A stretch of 45,983 nt of DNA, taken from the NCBI GenBank assembly GCA_050261515.1, contig JBLNDJ010000035.1, positions 1 through 45,983 of the forward strand, given 5' to 3'. The translations under genes were made by a program, and so were the position numbers. Below are positions 1-7,953 of this stretch, in pieces (position 1 is the stretch's first letter; every line of letters starts with the position of its first letter). A model generated the notes under the pieces. That model was not told the origin of the DNA and ran no database searches. It was given only the letters and a program-made list of their open reading frames with translations. The stretch comes from JBLNDJ01 sp050261515 (lineage in GTDB: Bacteria > Acidobacteriota > Terriglobia > Bryobacterales > Bryobacteraceae).

Positions 1-118
1 GCTCAAGACATTGCTCACGTCGACGGAGGGTAACCCCCGCTCGGGATCAATGTCCTGCCTTAGCTCCGTTGGCCGGTTTTCAGCCGTCCCTCATTGGCCG
101 GTTTTGAGTGTCCCCCGA
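1..118. mobile_element. Terminal segment of an IS21-like insertion sequence (probable)
   Basis: Two near-identical 15-bp direct repeats, TTGGCCGGTTTTCAG at 69-83 and TTGGCCGGTTTTGAG at 94-108, lie 25 bp apart, and the second is followed by GTGTCCCCC. Repeated copies of a GGCCGGTTTT-type motif close to the end, with the last one near a TGT/ACA tip, are typical of IS21-family termini, where IstA binds. No istA or istB reading frame is visible because the window begins here. The element would extend to the left of the window. This rests on repeat pattern alone, so the family call is tentative. Confidence 0.4.
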
Positions 119-155
119 GGCAAACCAATCTGGCACGTTCGTCATAGTTTTGCGT

Positions 156-344
156 CTAGTTGCTCGATCCAGTTCTCCGTTTCGTCTTATTCTGGTCCAG
201 TGCCTTGCGAACCTCCTTGACCTTCGCATCGACCTTTTGAAGTTCTTCCTTCTTCACGGCCAGCAATGCTGTCAGGATCGTGTCGAACCGTTGGGACGGA
301 TCGGCTAGGCGGGGAAGCGGGAGCGGCTTTGGCTTCCTTGGCAC
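156..344 (-). CDS. Small basic hypothetical protein (62 aa)
   Basis: I do not recognise this protein. It is 62 residues, starts with GTG (a TAA lies in frame four codons upstream), has a Pro/Lys-rich N-terminus and then a charged helix-forming stretch (about residues 18-52) with many Lys and Glu, suggestive of a short coiled coil. It is the last of four same-strand frames running from 2007 to 156, with 20 bp separating it from the 43-residue Cys protein upstream. Its 3' end is about 40 bp from the apparent IS end. The composition looks protein-like rather than random, but a real product is not proven. Confidence 0.45.
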   Translation of the reverse strand: MPRKPKPLPLPRLADPSQRFDTILTALLAVKKEELQKVDAKVKEVRKALDQNKTKRRTGSSN

Positions 345-364
345 GCCTTCATTTTAAATCACCG

Positions 365-496
365 TCATTCTGGTAGGGGCAACGGCTTGTTTTCGTCTTC
401 CGCTGGTTCGTACCCCGGACACTGGCAGTCCTTCACGGTGCATTTCTCGTCTTCCGGCCAGTGGTAGCCGATTGGATGGCCGCAATGCTTACACAT
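365..496 (-). CDS. 43-residue Cys-rich (zinc-ribbon-like) small protein
   Basis: The frame starts ATG at 496 and ends TGA at 365-367. The protein begins MCKHCGHPIGYHW and continues with a KDCQCPGY segment and an acidic, Pro-rich tail (43 aa). The CxxC plus C-x4-C-x-C spacing resembles a small metal-binding knuckle. It sits 9 bp after the stop of the secreted propeller-like gene and 20 bp before the next small frame, so it looks like part of one transcript. TAGGCT lies six bases before the ATG and could be a leaderless -10 box; AGGG one base before the ATG is too close to be a normal Shine-Dalgarno. Function unknown; metal binding is inferred from the Cys pattern only. Confidence 0.5.
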   Translation of the reverse strand: MCKHCGHPIGYHWPEDEKCTVKDCQCPGYEPAEDENKPLPLPE

Positions 497-505
497 GCCC
501 TGAGC

Positions 506-1504
506 CTAGCACCGGGCTATGGGTGAGTCAAGTATATAAATGCCCAAATTTGAGGGCGACCCCGCGACCAGTTCGGAGCCCTCACAAGCGAAAACCCTGA
601 GCCCCTTAGCCGCGGGTGCGCCTTTGATCGCGACGCGTTTCCAGGTCCCATCCTGTCTGTCGAGTGTAAACACGCCCCCGCCAAGCTCCCCGTTCTTGCG
701 AGAGAACGCGCCGACGTACAGACCGCCGTCATCGCAAAGACCGGCTCCGGTGACTCGCATCCCATCCTGTAAATCCAAGGTTCGGAAACGCCCTACGATC
801 GCGCCGTCCAGTGAGAATTCGAAATATTCCCGGGCGCCCACGGAGTACCAGCCGATTCGGTCTCGGGAGGAGACTAGCAAGGATCGCACCGCCGGATGCC
901 TGAGTCCGACCTTTGGATCGACTGCAAGGCTGGATTTGGGTATCCAAGAACCGAGTAAGTTGCCGGCTTTATCGAACCGCCGGATCATGTTGTGATTCGG
1001 GTTCACCTCTACTCCGTCCACCAGTTCGCGCCCCGCAGCCCACAGCGTACCGTCGGCGGCGAATGCGATATCGAACGCGGCAAACGGAGACGTACGAACG
1101 ATCCGTCGCTGCTGCCCGTCAGGAGAAATCAATCCGATGAACGTGCCCCCGCGCGAGTCACTGGAGTACGCGTCGCCCTCAACGGCCAAAGTCCCATCGT
1201 AGCTTCGAGCAAGATGCAGTGACTGAATCAAACGATTTTCAGGAATCGTAAACACGGTCTGGAAGGCGACCTTGCCTTCTTTATCGAAGACCCGGATCTC
1301 TGGAGCAGTTTCGCGTCCGTCGTCCAAAGCCAGCAGCGCGCCTCCGCGCCACCAGGGCATCGGTTTGTATCGAAAGTCATAGCCGTCAATGGTGGTGGTG
1401 CTCGTCGCGACCAGGATTCTGCCCTCTGCCGAGGGGAGTCCTTGTCCAGCCGCCAGGACCGCGAGGACTACCGCAAACAGCGCCAACCTCGAAACATCCA
1501 GCAT
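506..1504 (-). CDS. Exported beta-propeller-like protein of unknown function
   Basis: This is a 332-residue protein with a clear N-terminal signal peptide (residues 1 to about 26, hydrophobic LALFAVVLAVLAAG core). The rest has repeated short strand-turn units with DG/DKxG turns such as RVFDKEGK, LISPDGQQ, RRFDKAGN and FSLDGAI, as in six-bladed NHL-type propellers. Two or three Cys lie near the C-terminus. The start is well supported: AGGAGG stands five bases before the ATG. It lies 17 bp downstream of the secreted Cys-rich gene and its ribosome site is within that gap, so the two are probably co-transcribed. No catalytic motif is seen; a binding or scaffolding role outside the cytoplasm is a guess. 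Confidence 0.7.
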   Translation of the reverse strand: MLDVSRLALFAVVLAVLAAGQGLPSAEGRILVATSTTTIDGYDFRYKPMPWWRGGALLALDDGRETAPEIRVFDKEGKVAFQTVFTIPENRLIQSLHLARSYDGTLAVEGDAYSSDSRGGTFIGLISPDGQQRRIVRTSPFAAFDIAFAADGTLWAAGRELVDGVEVNPNHNMIRRFDKAGNLLGSWIPKSSLAVDPKVGLRHPAVRSLLVSSRDRIGWYSVGAREYFEFSLDGAIVGRFRTLDLQDGMRVTGAGLCDDGGLYVGAFSRKNGELGGGVFTLDRQDGTWKRVAIKGAPAAKGLRVFACEGSELVAGSPSNLGIYILDSPIARC

Positions 1505-1521
1505 TCCATCCTCCTTCCTTC

Positions 1522-2007
1522 TTAACTACAGCTATCGCACGTCTCCCACTCACAAGGACAACCACTCCCTGGGCCACCACACGCATAGTTCCCGCTCTGG
1601 CGAATTCCCGAGCACGGATCACCACGGAGAGGCATGCGTTGTCCATACGGCCAGCCGGACCAATCGTCACAGAGCCCACCAGGGCAAGGAAAAACGTAAT
1701 CGGTCCAGTACGAGCCTGAACAGGCTGACCCGTTGTCTGCATGTACTGTGGCGCCACCTACTATCCGCGAGAGCACGCCGGGTTTTGTAGCCCGGCACTT
1801 GTGCGGGCGGTTCCAGTTGCTTGCCAAGAGGTCCCGCCAATTGTGTTGCGGCCTTGCAGGTACGCCGTCAAAGAAACTCTTGAGGTTCTTCCCGGATAGG
1901 TTCACGATTTCGACCTTAGAACCCAACGTTGGATGTCGGACACGCAGAGTTGAGGCCAGGATTGCGCCTAATACAAGCACTGCGAGCGCACAGAGCACAA
2001 CGCGCAA
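1522..2007 (-). CDS. Small exported Cys-rich protein
   Basis: A frame of about 161 residues with an N-terminal hydrophobic segment (ALAVLVLGAILAST, residues about 8-21) acting as a signal peptide or anchor. The C-terminal half is rich in Gly, Trp and Cys: ten Cys in total, the last four in GCPCEWETCDSC at the end. The composition suggests disulfide bonds or metal or haem ligation outside the cytoplasm. The start is uncertain: no ATG exists in frame after the upstream TAA, the TTG at 2007 is the nearest usable start, and a good GGGAGG lies 17 bases upstream of it. It heads the minus-strand cluster. I do not recognise the family. Confidence 0.6.
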   Translation of the reverse strand: MRVVLCALAVLVLGAILASTLRVRHPTLGSKVEIVNLSGKNLKSFFDGVPARPQHNWRDLLASNWNRPHKCRATKPGVLSRIVGGATVHADNGSACSGSYWTDYVFPCPGGLCDDWSGWPYGQRMPLRGDPCSGIRQSGNYACGGPGSGCPCEWETCDSCS

Positions 2008-2034
2008 ACTCTTTATTGGGTCATCCTCCCGTGT

Positions 2035-2051
2035 GGTGAATTAAATTCACC
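2035..2051. promoter_or_regulatory. 17-bp perfect palindrome upstream of the Cys-rich gene
   Basis: GGTGAAT-TAA-ATTCACC is a perfect 7-3-7 inverted repeat, 28 bp before the presumed start at 2007, where promoter or operator sequences of the minus-strand cluster would be. This geometry suits binding of a dimeric regulator. There is no downstream T-tract on the minus strand, so a terminator is unlikely. Which protein binds it cannot be told. Confidence 0.4.
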
Positions 2052-2055
2052 GAAT

Positions 2056-2085
2056 GGGAGCATGAACTATTTTTTTTGTGCTCCC
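2056..2085. repeat. Inverted repeat GGGAGCA/TGCTCCC
   Basis: GGGAGCA (2056-2062) and TGCTCCC (2079-2085) form a 7-bp inverted repeat around a 16-base AT-rich loop containing eight consecutive T. It lies immediately upstream (for the minus strand) of the 2035-2051 palindrome. It could be a second operator half-site pair or a hairpin. The long loop makes an intrinsic terminator unlikely. Confidence 0.35.
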
Positions 2086-2405
2086 AATATTTAGTATCGA
2101 TATTCGGTCATTAAGAGACAGTTTTTCCTGGACCGAACGCCACGGCTCCGATCCACTCGGATAATCAGCTTTCTCGCCATGCCAGCCCCAGCGTTGATCC
2201 GTTGCTCCGCCCGGCCCAACTAAAGGCGCATTCCTGCCTTAGCTGCCCGGTGGGCGATTGCCGGGCCCGGTCTCGGTGTTAGATCCCTTATATCCACCAC
2301 CTATGACGCGTTGTGTAGCGTAGGTGTGCAGGCGCTCGTCCTGATTTGGCCGTTCGCACTTGTTCCGGGGGGGAGAAGAGTAGCAAGTCCGATTCTGGCC
2401 GCGTG

Positions 2406-2490
2406 CGGGCGGAGCTGCATTTTCCGCCCCACGTCCAAATCCATGACGTAACCCTGCGCGACGGCGAGCAGCAGACCGGCATCGTTTTCC
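2406..2490 (+). pseudogene. Relic of an isopropylmalate/homocitrate synthase-like (HMGL) gene
   Basis: One plus-strand frame here encodes RVRAELHFPPHVQIHDVTLR followed directly by DGEQQTGIVF. This is the N-terminal signature of HMGL-like acyltransferases such as LeuA and NifV (D-x-TLRDGEQ, catalytic Arg and metal-binding Asp). Before and after this stretch the frame encodes sequence unlike the family, and the TIM barrel that should follow is absent. It is a fragment of roughly 28 codons and not a working gene. The rest of 2086-2605 shows no credible gene on either strand. I see no other trace of the parent gene in the window. Confidence 0.55.
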
Positions 2491-2605
2491 GGCGCCATCT
2501 TCTATCGCACGGTGCTGTACTTCGCGCGCGGGGAATCGGGCTGGACCATCATTCGGCGCGAAAGGTGCCTCTTCAATCGGGGTGCGGGCGGCCTGCGCCA
2601 CCAAC

Positions 2606-5600
2606 CTACTGCGAGTTTTGTAGCACGCCCAGGTCTACATCGATCTTTGGTAGATGCCCCTGAGCGAAGGCGCCGTCCAATTCTGCGAGGCGGTCGCGCA
2701 GCGCCTGCATACGCAGGCGGGCTTCGAACTCGGCGAGCTGGCGTTCAATGTCCGTCTTCTTCTTGTGCCGGTCGGCCAGGTCTTCGCGGTAGCGCGTCAG
2801 GAAGTACGAGATCGTCTCGACGCGGATTTTGATCGATCCCGCGGGCTTGTTCTCGTCGATGTCCTTGAAGCAGAAATACGGCGTGCCGGAGTGCTCGACG
2901 ATCTCCTCAACTACGGTGTAGATCGGCGCGTCGTGCCCGCACTTGAAGTTCGATAGCTCGAGCGCGACCAGGTTCGGATGACGTGCGACGAACTTCGCCG
3001 CCCACACTTTGCGCGACGTATTCTCGCTATAGGAATTCTTCCAGACGTCCGTAATCGCCATCGGGTCGGGAATGTCTCCGGCGCGCACGTCGTCGCCGAA
3101 CAGGCGCTCCAGAATGTCGTCGTCGATGGGCAGCGAATCCTGCGTGAATACCGGGTAGCCGATCTTCTGGAACTCCTCGAGGATCTCGTGGTTGATGCCG
3201 GGATCGTTGTGATACGGACGGCCGAGCATCACGATGCCGATGCGGTCTTCGCGCTCGAGCTGCTCGAGCGTCTCGCGCGCCTGGCGGCGGAGGTTGGCGT
3301 TGTAGCCGGCGAGCGCCTTGTAGCCCTGCTCGACGGCACGCGCGTTCTCCTCGGGCGAGAGGCCCAGAATGTCGCGGAACTGCTCGTACATTTGCCGCTC
3401 GAACAGCTTCGGGTTAGCGAGGTTGACGAAAGTGTCGAGGAACACAACTCCCTTCTCTGCGAAGACGTCACCTTCCTTCGTGAACGCGGCTTTCACGGCT
3501 TCGGGCGTGGCGGCGACGGTCGGGCAGGAGCGGTGTCCGGCGGCGCAGGCGATGTCGCTCGTGAGGTCGTCGATTACGGGGAACAGGATGTAGTCGAGCG
3601 GCTTCTTCGCGTGTGCCTTGTAAAGCAGGTTGTGGACGTGCGGGATGCCGAGCTTCGAGGGGAAGCACGGGTCGATTGCGCCGCGCTTCGCGCCCTCCTT
3701 GTACAGTTCCTCGGTGGTGAACTCCGAAAACACGATGTTCTGCGGCGGCACGCCGAGCGACGCCAGATACGCGGTGAATACGGGCGCCGAGGAGTACATG
3801 TTGAGCACGCGCGGCATGCCGAACCGCAGCTCGCCGCGCTTCTTCATCAGCTCGGCGCGCTTCTTCTGCGCGGGCGTGAGTTGGAAACGCGGTGGCGCGT
3901 CCGAGACGTTCGGCACGTCGGGGATGCGGAACACGGCGCGCGCAGCGATGTCGGCGAAGTTCGGGTTCGCTTCCTTGATCTTGTCGATGCCGCCTTTGAT
4001 CTCGCGCATGTGGTCGACGTCTTCGACCGTGCCCTTCTCGCAGGTCGCGATGATGAGCCGCTGCGCGCCCGCCTCGAGCGGCACCTTCGACTTCACCGGC
4101 TGGATGGCCGAGATGAGCGGCGTCTTGACGTCGATGAACGTGCGAAGGCAGTTGTTCTTGCAGAAGTAGCAGCGGGTGGCCTCGTCGCGTGTGGTCTTGT
4201 AGCTGATCTCGCGCACCGCCGGCATGCCGATGAAGGTGGTCTGCCGGCCGCGGTCGTAGAGGCGCCCCGCCTCGAGCGCCGCGCCGATCGCGCCCGCTTC
4301 GCCGCAGTGCGCGTGGACGATGACGTCCGGCCGCGCGTCCTTACCCTTGAAGCGCGACTCGATGAAGTCGACCTGCGACTTCACGGCCGCGAGGTTGTAC
4401 TGGGTGCCGCCCTGGAGCAGGAAGCGCGTTCCGATGGCCGACAGGTTCGGGATCTGCGAGACATAGAGCCAGATGTTCTTCGGCAGCACGTTGCAGAGGC
4501 CCGCCATGATTTCTTCTGGCTTCCAACCCTGGCGTTGGAAATCGACGATGTCCGACTGCATGAACACCGCGCAGCCGTAGCCGAATGACGGGAAGTTGTC
4601 CGCCCCGAAGGCGACATCGGCGAACTTTTCGACGGGGTGGCCGAAGCCCTGCGCCGTCGATTGCAGGAAATATCCGTTGCCGGCCGAGCACTGCGTGTTG
4701 AGCTTGAAATCCTTCACGCGGCCGTTCTTGAGGATGATGATCTTGATGTCCTGGCCGCCGACGTCGCAGATGACGTCGATGTCCTTGTAGAAGTGCAGGC
4801 CGGCCTCGGTGTGGGCCACGGTCTCGACGATGGCGGCATCGGCCCCCACAACGTCTTTGAGAATGTCCTTCGCGTAGCCGGTAGTGCCGACGCCGAGCAC
4901 CTTCAGCGTCGCGCCCTGCGCGGCGATCTGGTCCTCGAGCTTGCCCAGGATCTCGATGGTGTCCTCGATGGGGTTGCCCTTCGAGAGCTGATAGGTCTTG
5001 GCCAGAATGGTGCGGGCCTTGTCCTTCGAGAGCAGCACGGCCTTGGTGGACGTGGATCCGCCATCGAGGCCGATGAAGCCCTCGACGACCTCGCCCGGCT
5101 GGAACACCGCGCCGGCAAATTTCTTGTGGCGGTACTTCGCCTTGAACTGCTCGAGTTCCTCGGGCGACTTCGCCAGGCCGCCGCCCTCGCCGATTTTGAG
5201 CGCCTTCTCGGCCTCGCGGTCGTGCTCGATGTAGCGCTCCAGCCGCTCGTAGCCCTTGTAGCAGCCGACGCAGTCCTCTTCGGTCTTGCCGAACTCCACC
5301 GCGCCGATCGCAGCGAAGTACTGCGCGTTATCCGGCGTGCGGATCAGGTCCTCGGGCGGGACGCCGTCGGGCAGGGGAAAATTGCGCTCCTTCCAAATCT
5401 TCGGGATGTTGTGCTTCCAGCACTCTTGCATGCCGGCGATGTAGGTGTTCGGTCCGCCGAGCAGCAATACAACCGGCCGTAGAGTGTTCCCGCGGGTCAG
5501 CACCGAAAGGTTCTGCATGACGATCGCCTCGAACAGCGACGCCATCAGTTCGTTCGCGGGCACGCCGGCCTTCTGGAGCCCGTTGATGTCGGTCTCGGCA

Positions 5601-6133
5601 AAGACGCCGCACTTTCCGGCCACGGGGTGCAGGCGCAGGCCGTTGTAGCCCATGTTGCAGAGCTGTTCGGCGGGGATGCGCAGCTTCGCATTGATCTTGT
5701 CGATGACCGCGCCGGTGCCGCCCGCGCACTTGTCGTTCATCGAGGGCAGCTTCTTCTTGCGGCCGGTTTCGGGGTCTTCTTTGAAGATGATGATCTTCGC
5801 GTCCTGGCCGCCGAGCTCGATGACGGAGCCGCACTCGGGGTAGAGCTTCTCGACGGCAAGCGAAACGGCGTTGACTTCCTGGACGAATTTTGCCCCGAGG
5901 TATTGTGCCATGCCGTTGCCGCCCGAGCCGGTGATGAACATGCGTGCGTTCGAGGCCTCAAAGCCGTCGATCTCGGCTTCCATGCGCTTGAGGAACTCGA
6001 GGACCTTTTCGGGCTGCTTGGTGTCGTGCCGCTGGTAGTCGCGCCAGAGGATCTGGTCGGTGACGGCGTCCACGACGACGGCCTTCGCGGTCGTCGAGCC
6101 GACATCCATGCCGATGAGAAAGGACTGCTTCAT
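2606..6133 (-). CDS. Double BadF/BcrD/HgdC-type activator ATPase fused to DUF2229 domain
   Basis: This 1175-residue protein joins two ASKHA ATPase domains of the 2-hydroxyacyl-CoA dehydratase/benzoyl-CoA reductase activator family to a C-terminal DUF2229-type region. Phosphate-1 loops are IGMDVGSTTAK (about 7-17) and GLDGGSTSTK (about 355-364). The two Cys that ligate the intersubunit [4Fe-4S] cluster in HgdC are present in each copy: C136 and C175, C482 and C521. A further CYFCKNNC lies at 655-662. Such activators couple ATP hydrolysis to low-potential electron transfer. The start at 6133 is chosen because MKQSFLIGMDVG begins the ATPase fold and the ATG overlaps the preceding gene's TGA (ATGA); the open frame upstream of it lies over that gene. 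The partner is surely the HgdB-like protein encoded just before. Together they resemble the clostridial plasmalogen synthase PlsA, split in two. Substrate is unknown. Confidence 0.88.
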   Translation of the reverse strand: MKQSFLIGMDVGSTTAKAVVVDAVTDQILWRDYQRHDTKQPEKVLEFLKRMEAEIDGFEASNARMFITGSGGNGMAQYLGAKFVQEVNAVSLAVEKLYPECGSVIELGGQDAKIIIFKEDPETGRKKKLPSMNDKCAGGTGAVIDKINAKLRIPAEQLCNMGYNGLRLHPVAGKCGVFAETDINGLQKAGVPANELMASLFEAIVMQNLSVLTRGNTLRPVVLLLGGPNTYIAGMQECWKHNIPKIWKERNFPLPDGVPPEDLIRTPDNAQYFAAIGAVEFGKTEEDCVGCYKGYERLERYIEHDREAEKALKIGEGGGLAKSPEELEQFKAKYRHKKFAGAVFQPGEVVEGFIGLDGGSTSTKAVLLSKDKARTILAKTYQLSKGNPIEDTIEILGKLEDQIAAQGATLKVLGVGTTGYAKDILKDVVGADAAIVETVAHTEAGLHFYKDIDVICDVGGQDIKIIILKNGRVKDFKLNTQCSAGNGYFLQSTAQGFGHPVEKFADVAFGADNFPSFGYGCAVFMQSDIVDFQRQGWKPEEIMAGLCNVLPKNIWLYVSQIPNLSAIGTRFLLQGGTQYNLAAVKSQVDFIESRFKGKDARPDVIVHAHCGEAGAIGAALEAGRLYDRGRQTTFIGMPAVREISYKTTRDEATRCYFCKNNCLRTFIDVKTPLISAIQPVKSKVPLEAGAQRLIIATCEKGTVEDVDHMREIKGGIDKIKEANPNFADIAARAVFRIPDVPNVSDAPPRFQLTPAQKKRAELMKKRGELRFGMPRVLNMYSSAPVFTAYLASLGVPPQNIVFSEFTTEELYKEGAKRGAIDPCFPSKLGIPHVHNLLYKAHAKKPLDYILFPVIDDLTSDIACAAGHRSCPTVAATPEAVKAAFTKEGDVFAEKGVVFLDTFVNLANPKLFERQMYEQFRDILGLSPEENARAVEQGYKALAGYNANLRRQARETLEQLEREDRIGIVMLGRPYHNDPGINHEILEEFQKIGYPVFTQDSLPIDDDILERLFGDDVRAGDIPDPMAITDVWKNSYSENTSRKVWAAKFVARHPNLVALELSNFKCGHDAPIYTVVEEIVEHSGTPYFCFKDIDENKPAGSIKIRVETISYFLTRYREDLADRHKKKTDIERQLAEFEARLRMQALRDRLAELDGAFAQGHLPKIDVDLGVLQNSQ

Positions 6134-7845
6134 GCGGCTCTCCGCAGGCCCGCGATGTGATAGACGAAGTTCGCCGCCGTGCCGATCACGCCTTTCGTGT
6201 GCGGCACGCGGTACATGGGCCGCTTCAGCTCGGGGTGTTCCTCGACGTAGGCGCGACATTGTTCGAGCGTGAGGCCGGTCTTTTCGAGCGCCTCCTGAAA
6301 CTCGCGCTTTGCCCTTGCCTTCGCCTCACCGAGCGCCATTTGGACGCGGCTGTGGGCGTTGATCTCTCCCTCGCCCGAGGTCTCGATGGGGATGTAGATC
6401 ATATCGCGGAAGTGCGAGATGACCGCGGCCTGCGCGCCGTCGGATTGCGTGGACGGCATGCAGCCGAACGGCTTCAGGGAGAGCACCATGTGGGCGAGGT
6501 CCTTGTTCGAGTAGTAAATGTTTTTGGCGACTTCGAGGTGCCCCTCGCCGCCTCCGCTGCGCGAGTTGTAATAAGGATGGCCGAGGCGCTGGAGTTCGTA
6601 TTGGTTAACGAGTTGGTGCGCGAGGCCGCCCATCGCTTCGACGATGCGGTGGTATTCCCGCTTGAAAATGGCTTCGGCGAGCTTGAGCTTCGCCACCTTC
6701 GAGCGGTAGCCGGCCTCGATCGAGGCGCGCTTGCCGAGCTTCCAGATCGGCGGCGGCGCCGCGCCCTCGTCGAGCCCCTTCATGTCGCCGTACTTCTGAA
6801 TCACCTGGTGAATCATGTAGGTGATCCAAGTTCCGATGGGCTCGACGAGCACCTGCGCGCCCTCGCGCTGGAGGAAACGGAACATGTTGAAGTTGCCGTC
6901 GCCCTCGGTGGTTTGCGCCCAGAACTCGCCGGTGATCTTTACGATCGGCTTCACGCGCAGGCGATCCACTTCGATCGCGTTGAACTCATCGCGGCACTGC
7001 TCGAGAACCCGCGTGTACTCGTTGCTGCGAAGCTGGTTGACGAACTTTCCGATGTATTCGGCGGAGTCCTTGAAGCCGCCCAGATACCGGCCGAGCCGCG
7101 GGCCGAGCGTCCACGGCTGCCGAGTGCGGAAGATCGCGCCCACGCGTTCGAGCGCGGCTTCGAGCGCGCGGTCGGTGTCGCCCGCGTTCAACTCGTAGGG
7201 CCGGATCGCGTAGGCGACCTCGTTCAGCACGTCCCCGCAGTTCATCGCGTTCAGAATGGCGAGAAAGAAGTCGGGGTTCATTTCGAGGCCGGCTTCGGTG
7301 TCGGACTGGCTGAGCCCGCCCGACTGCTGGAAGATCAGCACTCGAAAACCCTCGAAGCCCGAGTTGCGAAGCGCGAGGCGGTACTCGGATTCATACATCC
7401 CGAACCGGCACGGCCCGCAGGCTCCCGCGGTGAAAAAGACGTACTTATTGATGATGTCCTCGCGGGAGAGCCCCTGCGCCTCCAGGCTTTGTAAATGCTG
7501 AACCAGGTTGCCGACAGTGAAGTAAGTGGGGTTACACTGGCCGTTGTTGCCGAACTCCTTGCCGGTCTGGAACGCGGAGACGTTCGGGGTAGGAAGGGGT
7601 TCGGCCTTGTAGCCGAGCCCTTCGAGCGCGCACTGGATCAGGCGCTCGTGCTTCCAGGTTAATCCCCCAAACAGGATTTTCGTGTGAGCGCGCTCACTCT
7701 TCCGGAAAGGCCGCTCGACGGGCCTTCTGAAAGGATGCCGGCCGATGCCGCTCAGTCCGGCCTCCCGTTCGAGGCGCTGCCGCTCCCGGGCAACGCGCTC
7801 TCCAACCAACTCCTCGGCGCTGATCAGTCCCGTAGTGTTTGTCAT
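6130..7845 (-). CDS. HgdB-like 2-hydroxyacyl-CoA dehydratase/reductase-type Fe-S component
   Basis: A 571-residue protein of the group usually annotated as 2-hydroxyglutaryl-CoA dehydratase (COG3581-like). Likely cluster ligands are C104 (NGQCNP), C143 and C146 (GACGPC), C203 (NCGD) and C462 (FGCMPS). GEGEINAH and HSRVQM follow near residues 491-503. It should receive electrons from the double-ATPase protein translated right after it (4-bp ATGA overlap). GAGGGG lies four bases before the ATG. Family members perform ATP-driven one-electron reductions: acyl-CoA dehydration, aromatic ring reduction, or, for the clostridial PlsA group, making the vinyl-ether bond of plasmalogens. Closeness to a Tes-like gene favours a lipid substrate, by inference only. 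Confidence 0.82.
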   Translation of the reverse strand: MTNTTGLISAEELVGERVARERQRLEREAGLSGIGRHPFRRPVERPFRKSERAHTKILFGGLTWKHERLIQCALEGLGYKAEPLPTPNVSAFQTGKEFGNNGQCNPTYFTVGNLVQHLQSLEAQGLSREDIINKYVFFTAGACGPCRFGMYESEYRLALRNSGFEGFRVLIFQQSGGLSQSDTEAGLEMNPDFFLAILNAMNCGDVLNEVAYAIRPYELNAGDTDRALEAALERVGAIFRTRQPWTLGPRLGRYLGGFKDSAEYIGKFVNQLRSNEYTRVLEQCRDEFNAIEVDRLRVKPIVKITGEFWAQTTEGDGNFNMFRFLQREGAQVLVEPIGTWITYMIHQVIQKYGDMKGLDEGAAPPPIWKLGKRASIEAGYRSKVAKLKLAEAIFKREYHRIVEAMGGLAHQLVNQYELQRLGHPYYNSRSGGGEGHLEVAKNIYYSNKDLAHMVLSLKPFGCMPSTQSDGAQAAVISHFRDMIYIPIETSGEGEINAHSRVQMALGEAKARAKREFQEALEKTGLTLEQCRAYVEEHPELKRPMYRVPHTKGVIGTAANFVYHIAGLRRAA

Positions 7846-7953
7846 ATGGCCCCTCAGTAGCTACGAGTAGTTTGCTCCGACCCCGGCTGTGTTGCAAAAA
7901 TAACCCATCGAACGGCGCATTTTGCGATATGGCCGGAGAATCGGTATGGGCAC

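Noticed and set aside
2130..2280. Possible small RNA or terminator around TGCCCGG/CCGGGC
   Set aside because: Short imperfect pairing with no promoter or T-tract; nothing beyond GC-rich chance.
2239..2604. 121-residue minus-strand open frame
   Set aside because: Arg/Pro/Ala-rich with no domain, no ribosome site, and overlapping the HMGL relic; it looks like a by-product of GC-rich DNA.
2978..4588. 536-residue plus-strand open frame opposite the activator ATPase
   Set aside because: Composition is that of an antisense frame (runs of Arg, Ala, Val, Leu, Asp); the minus strand encodes a clear family protein.
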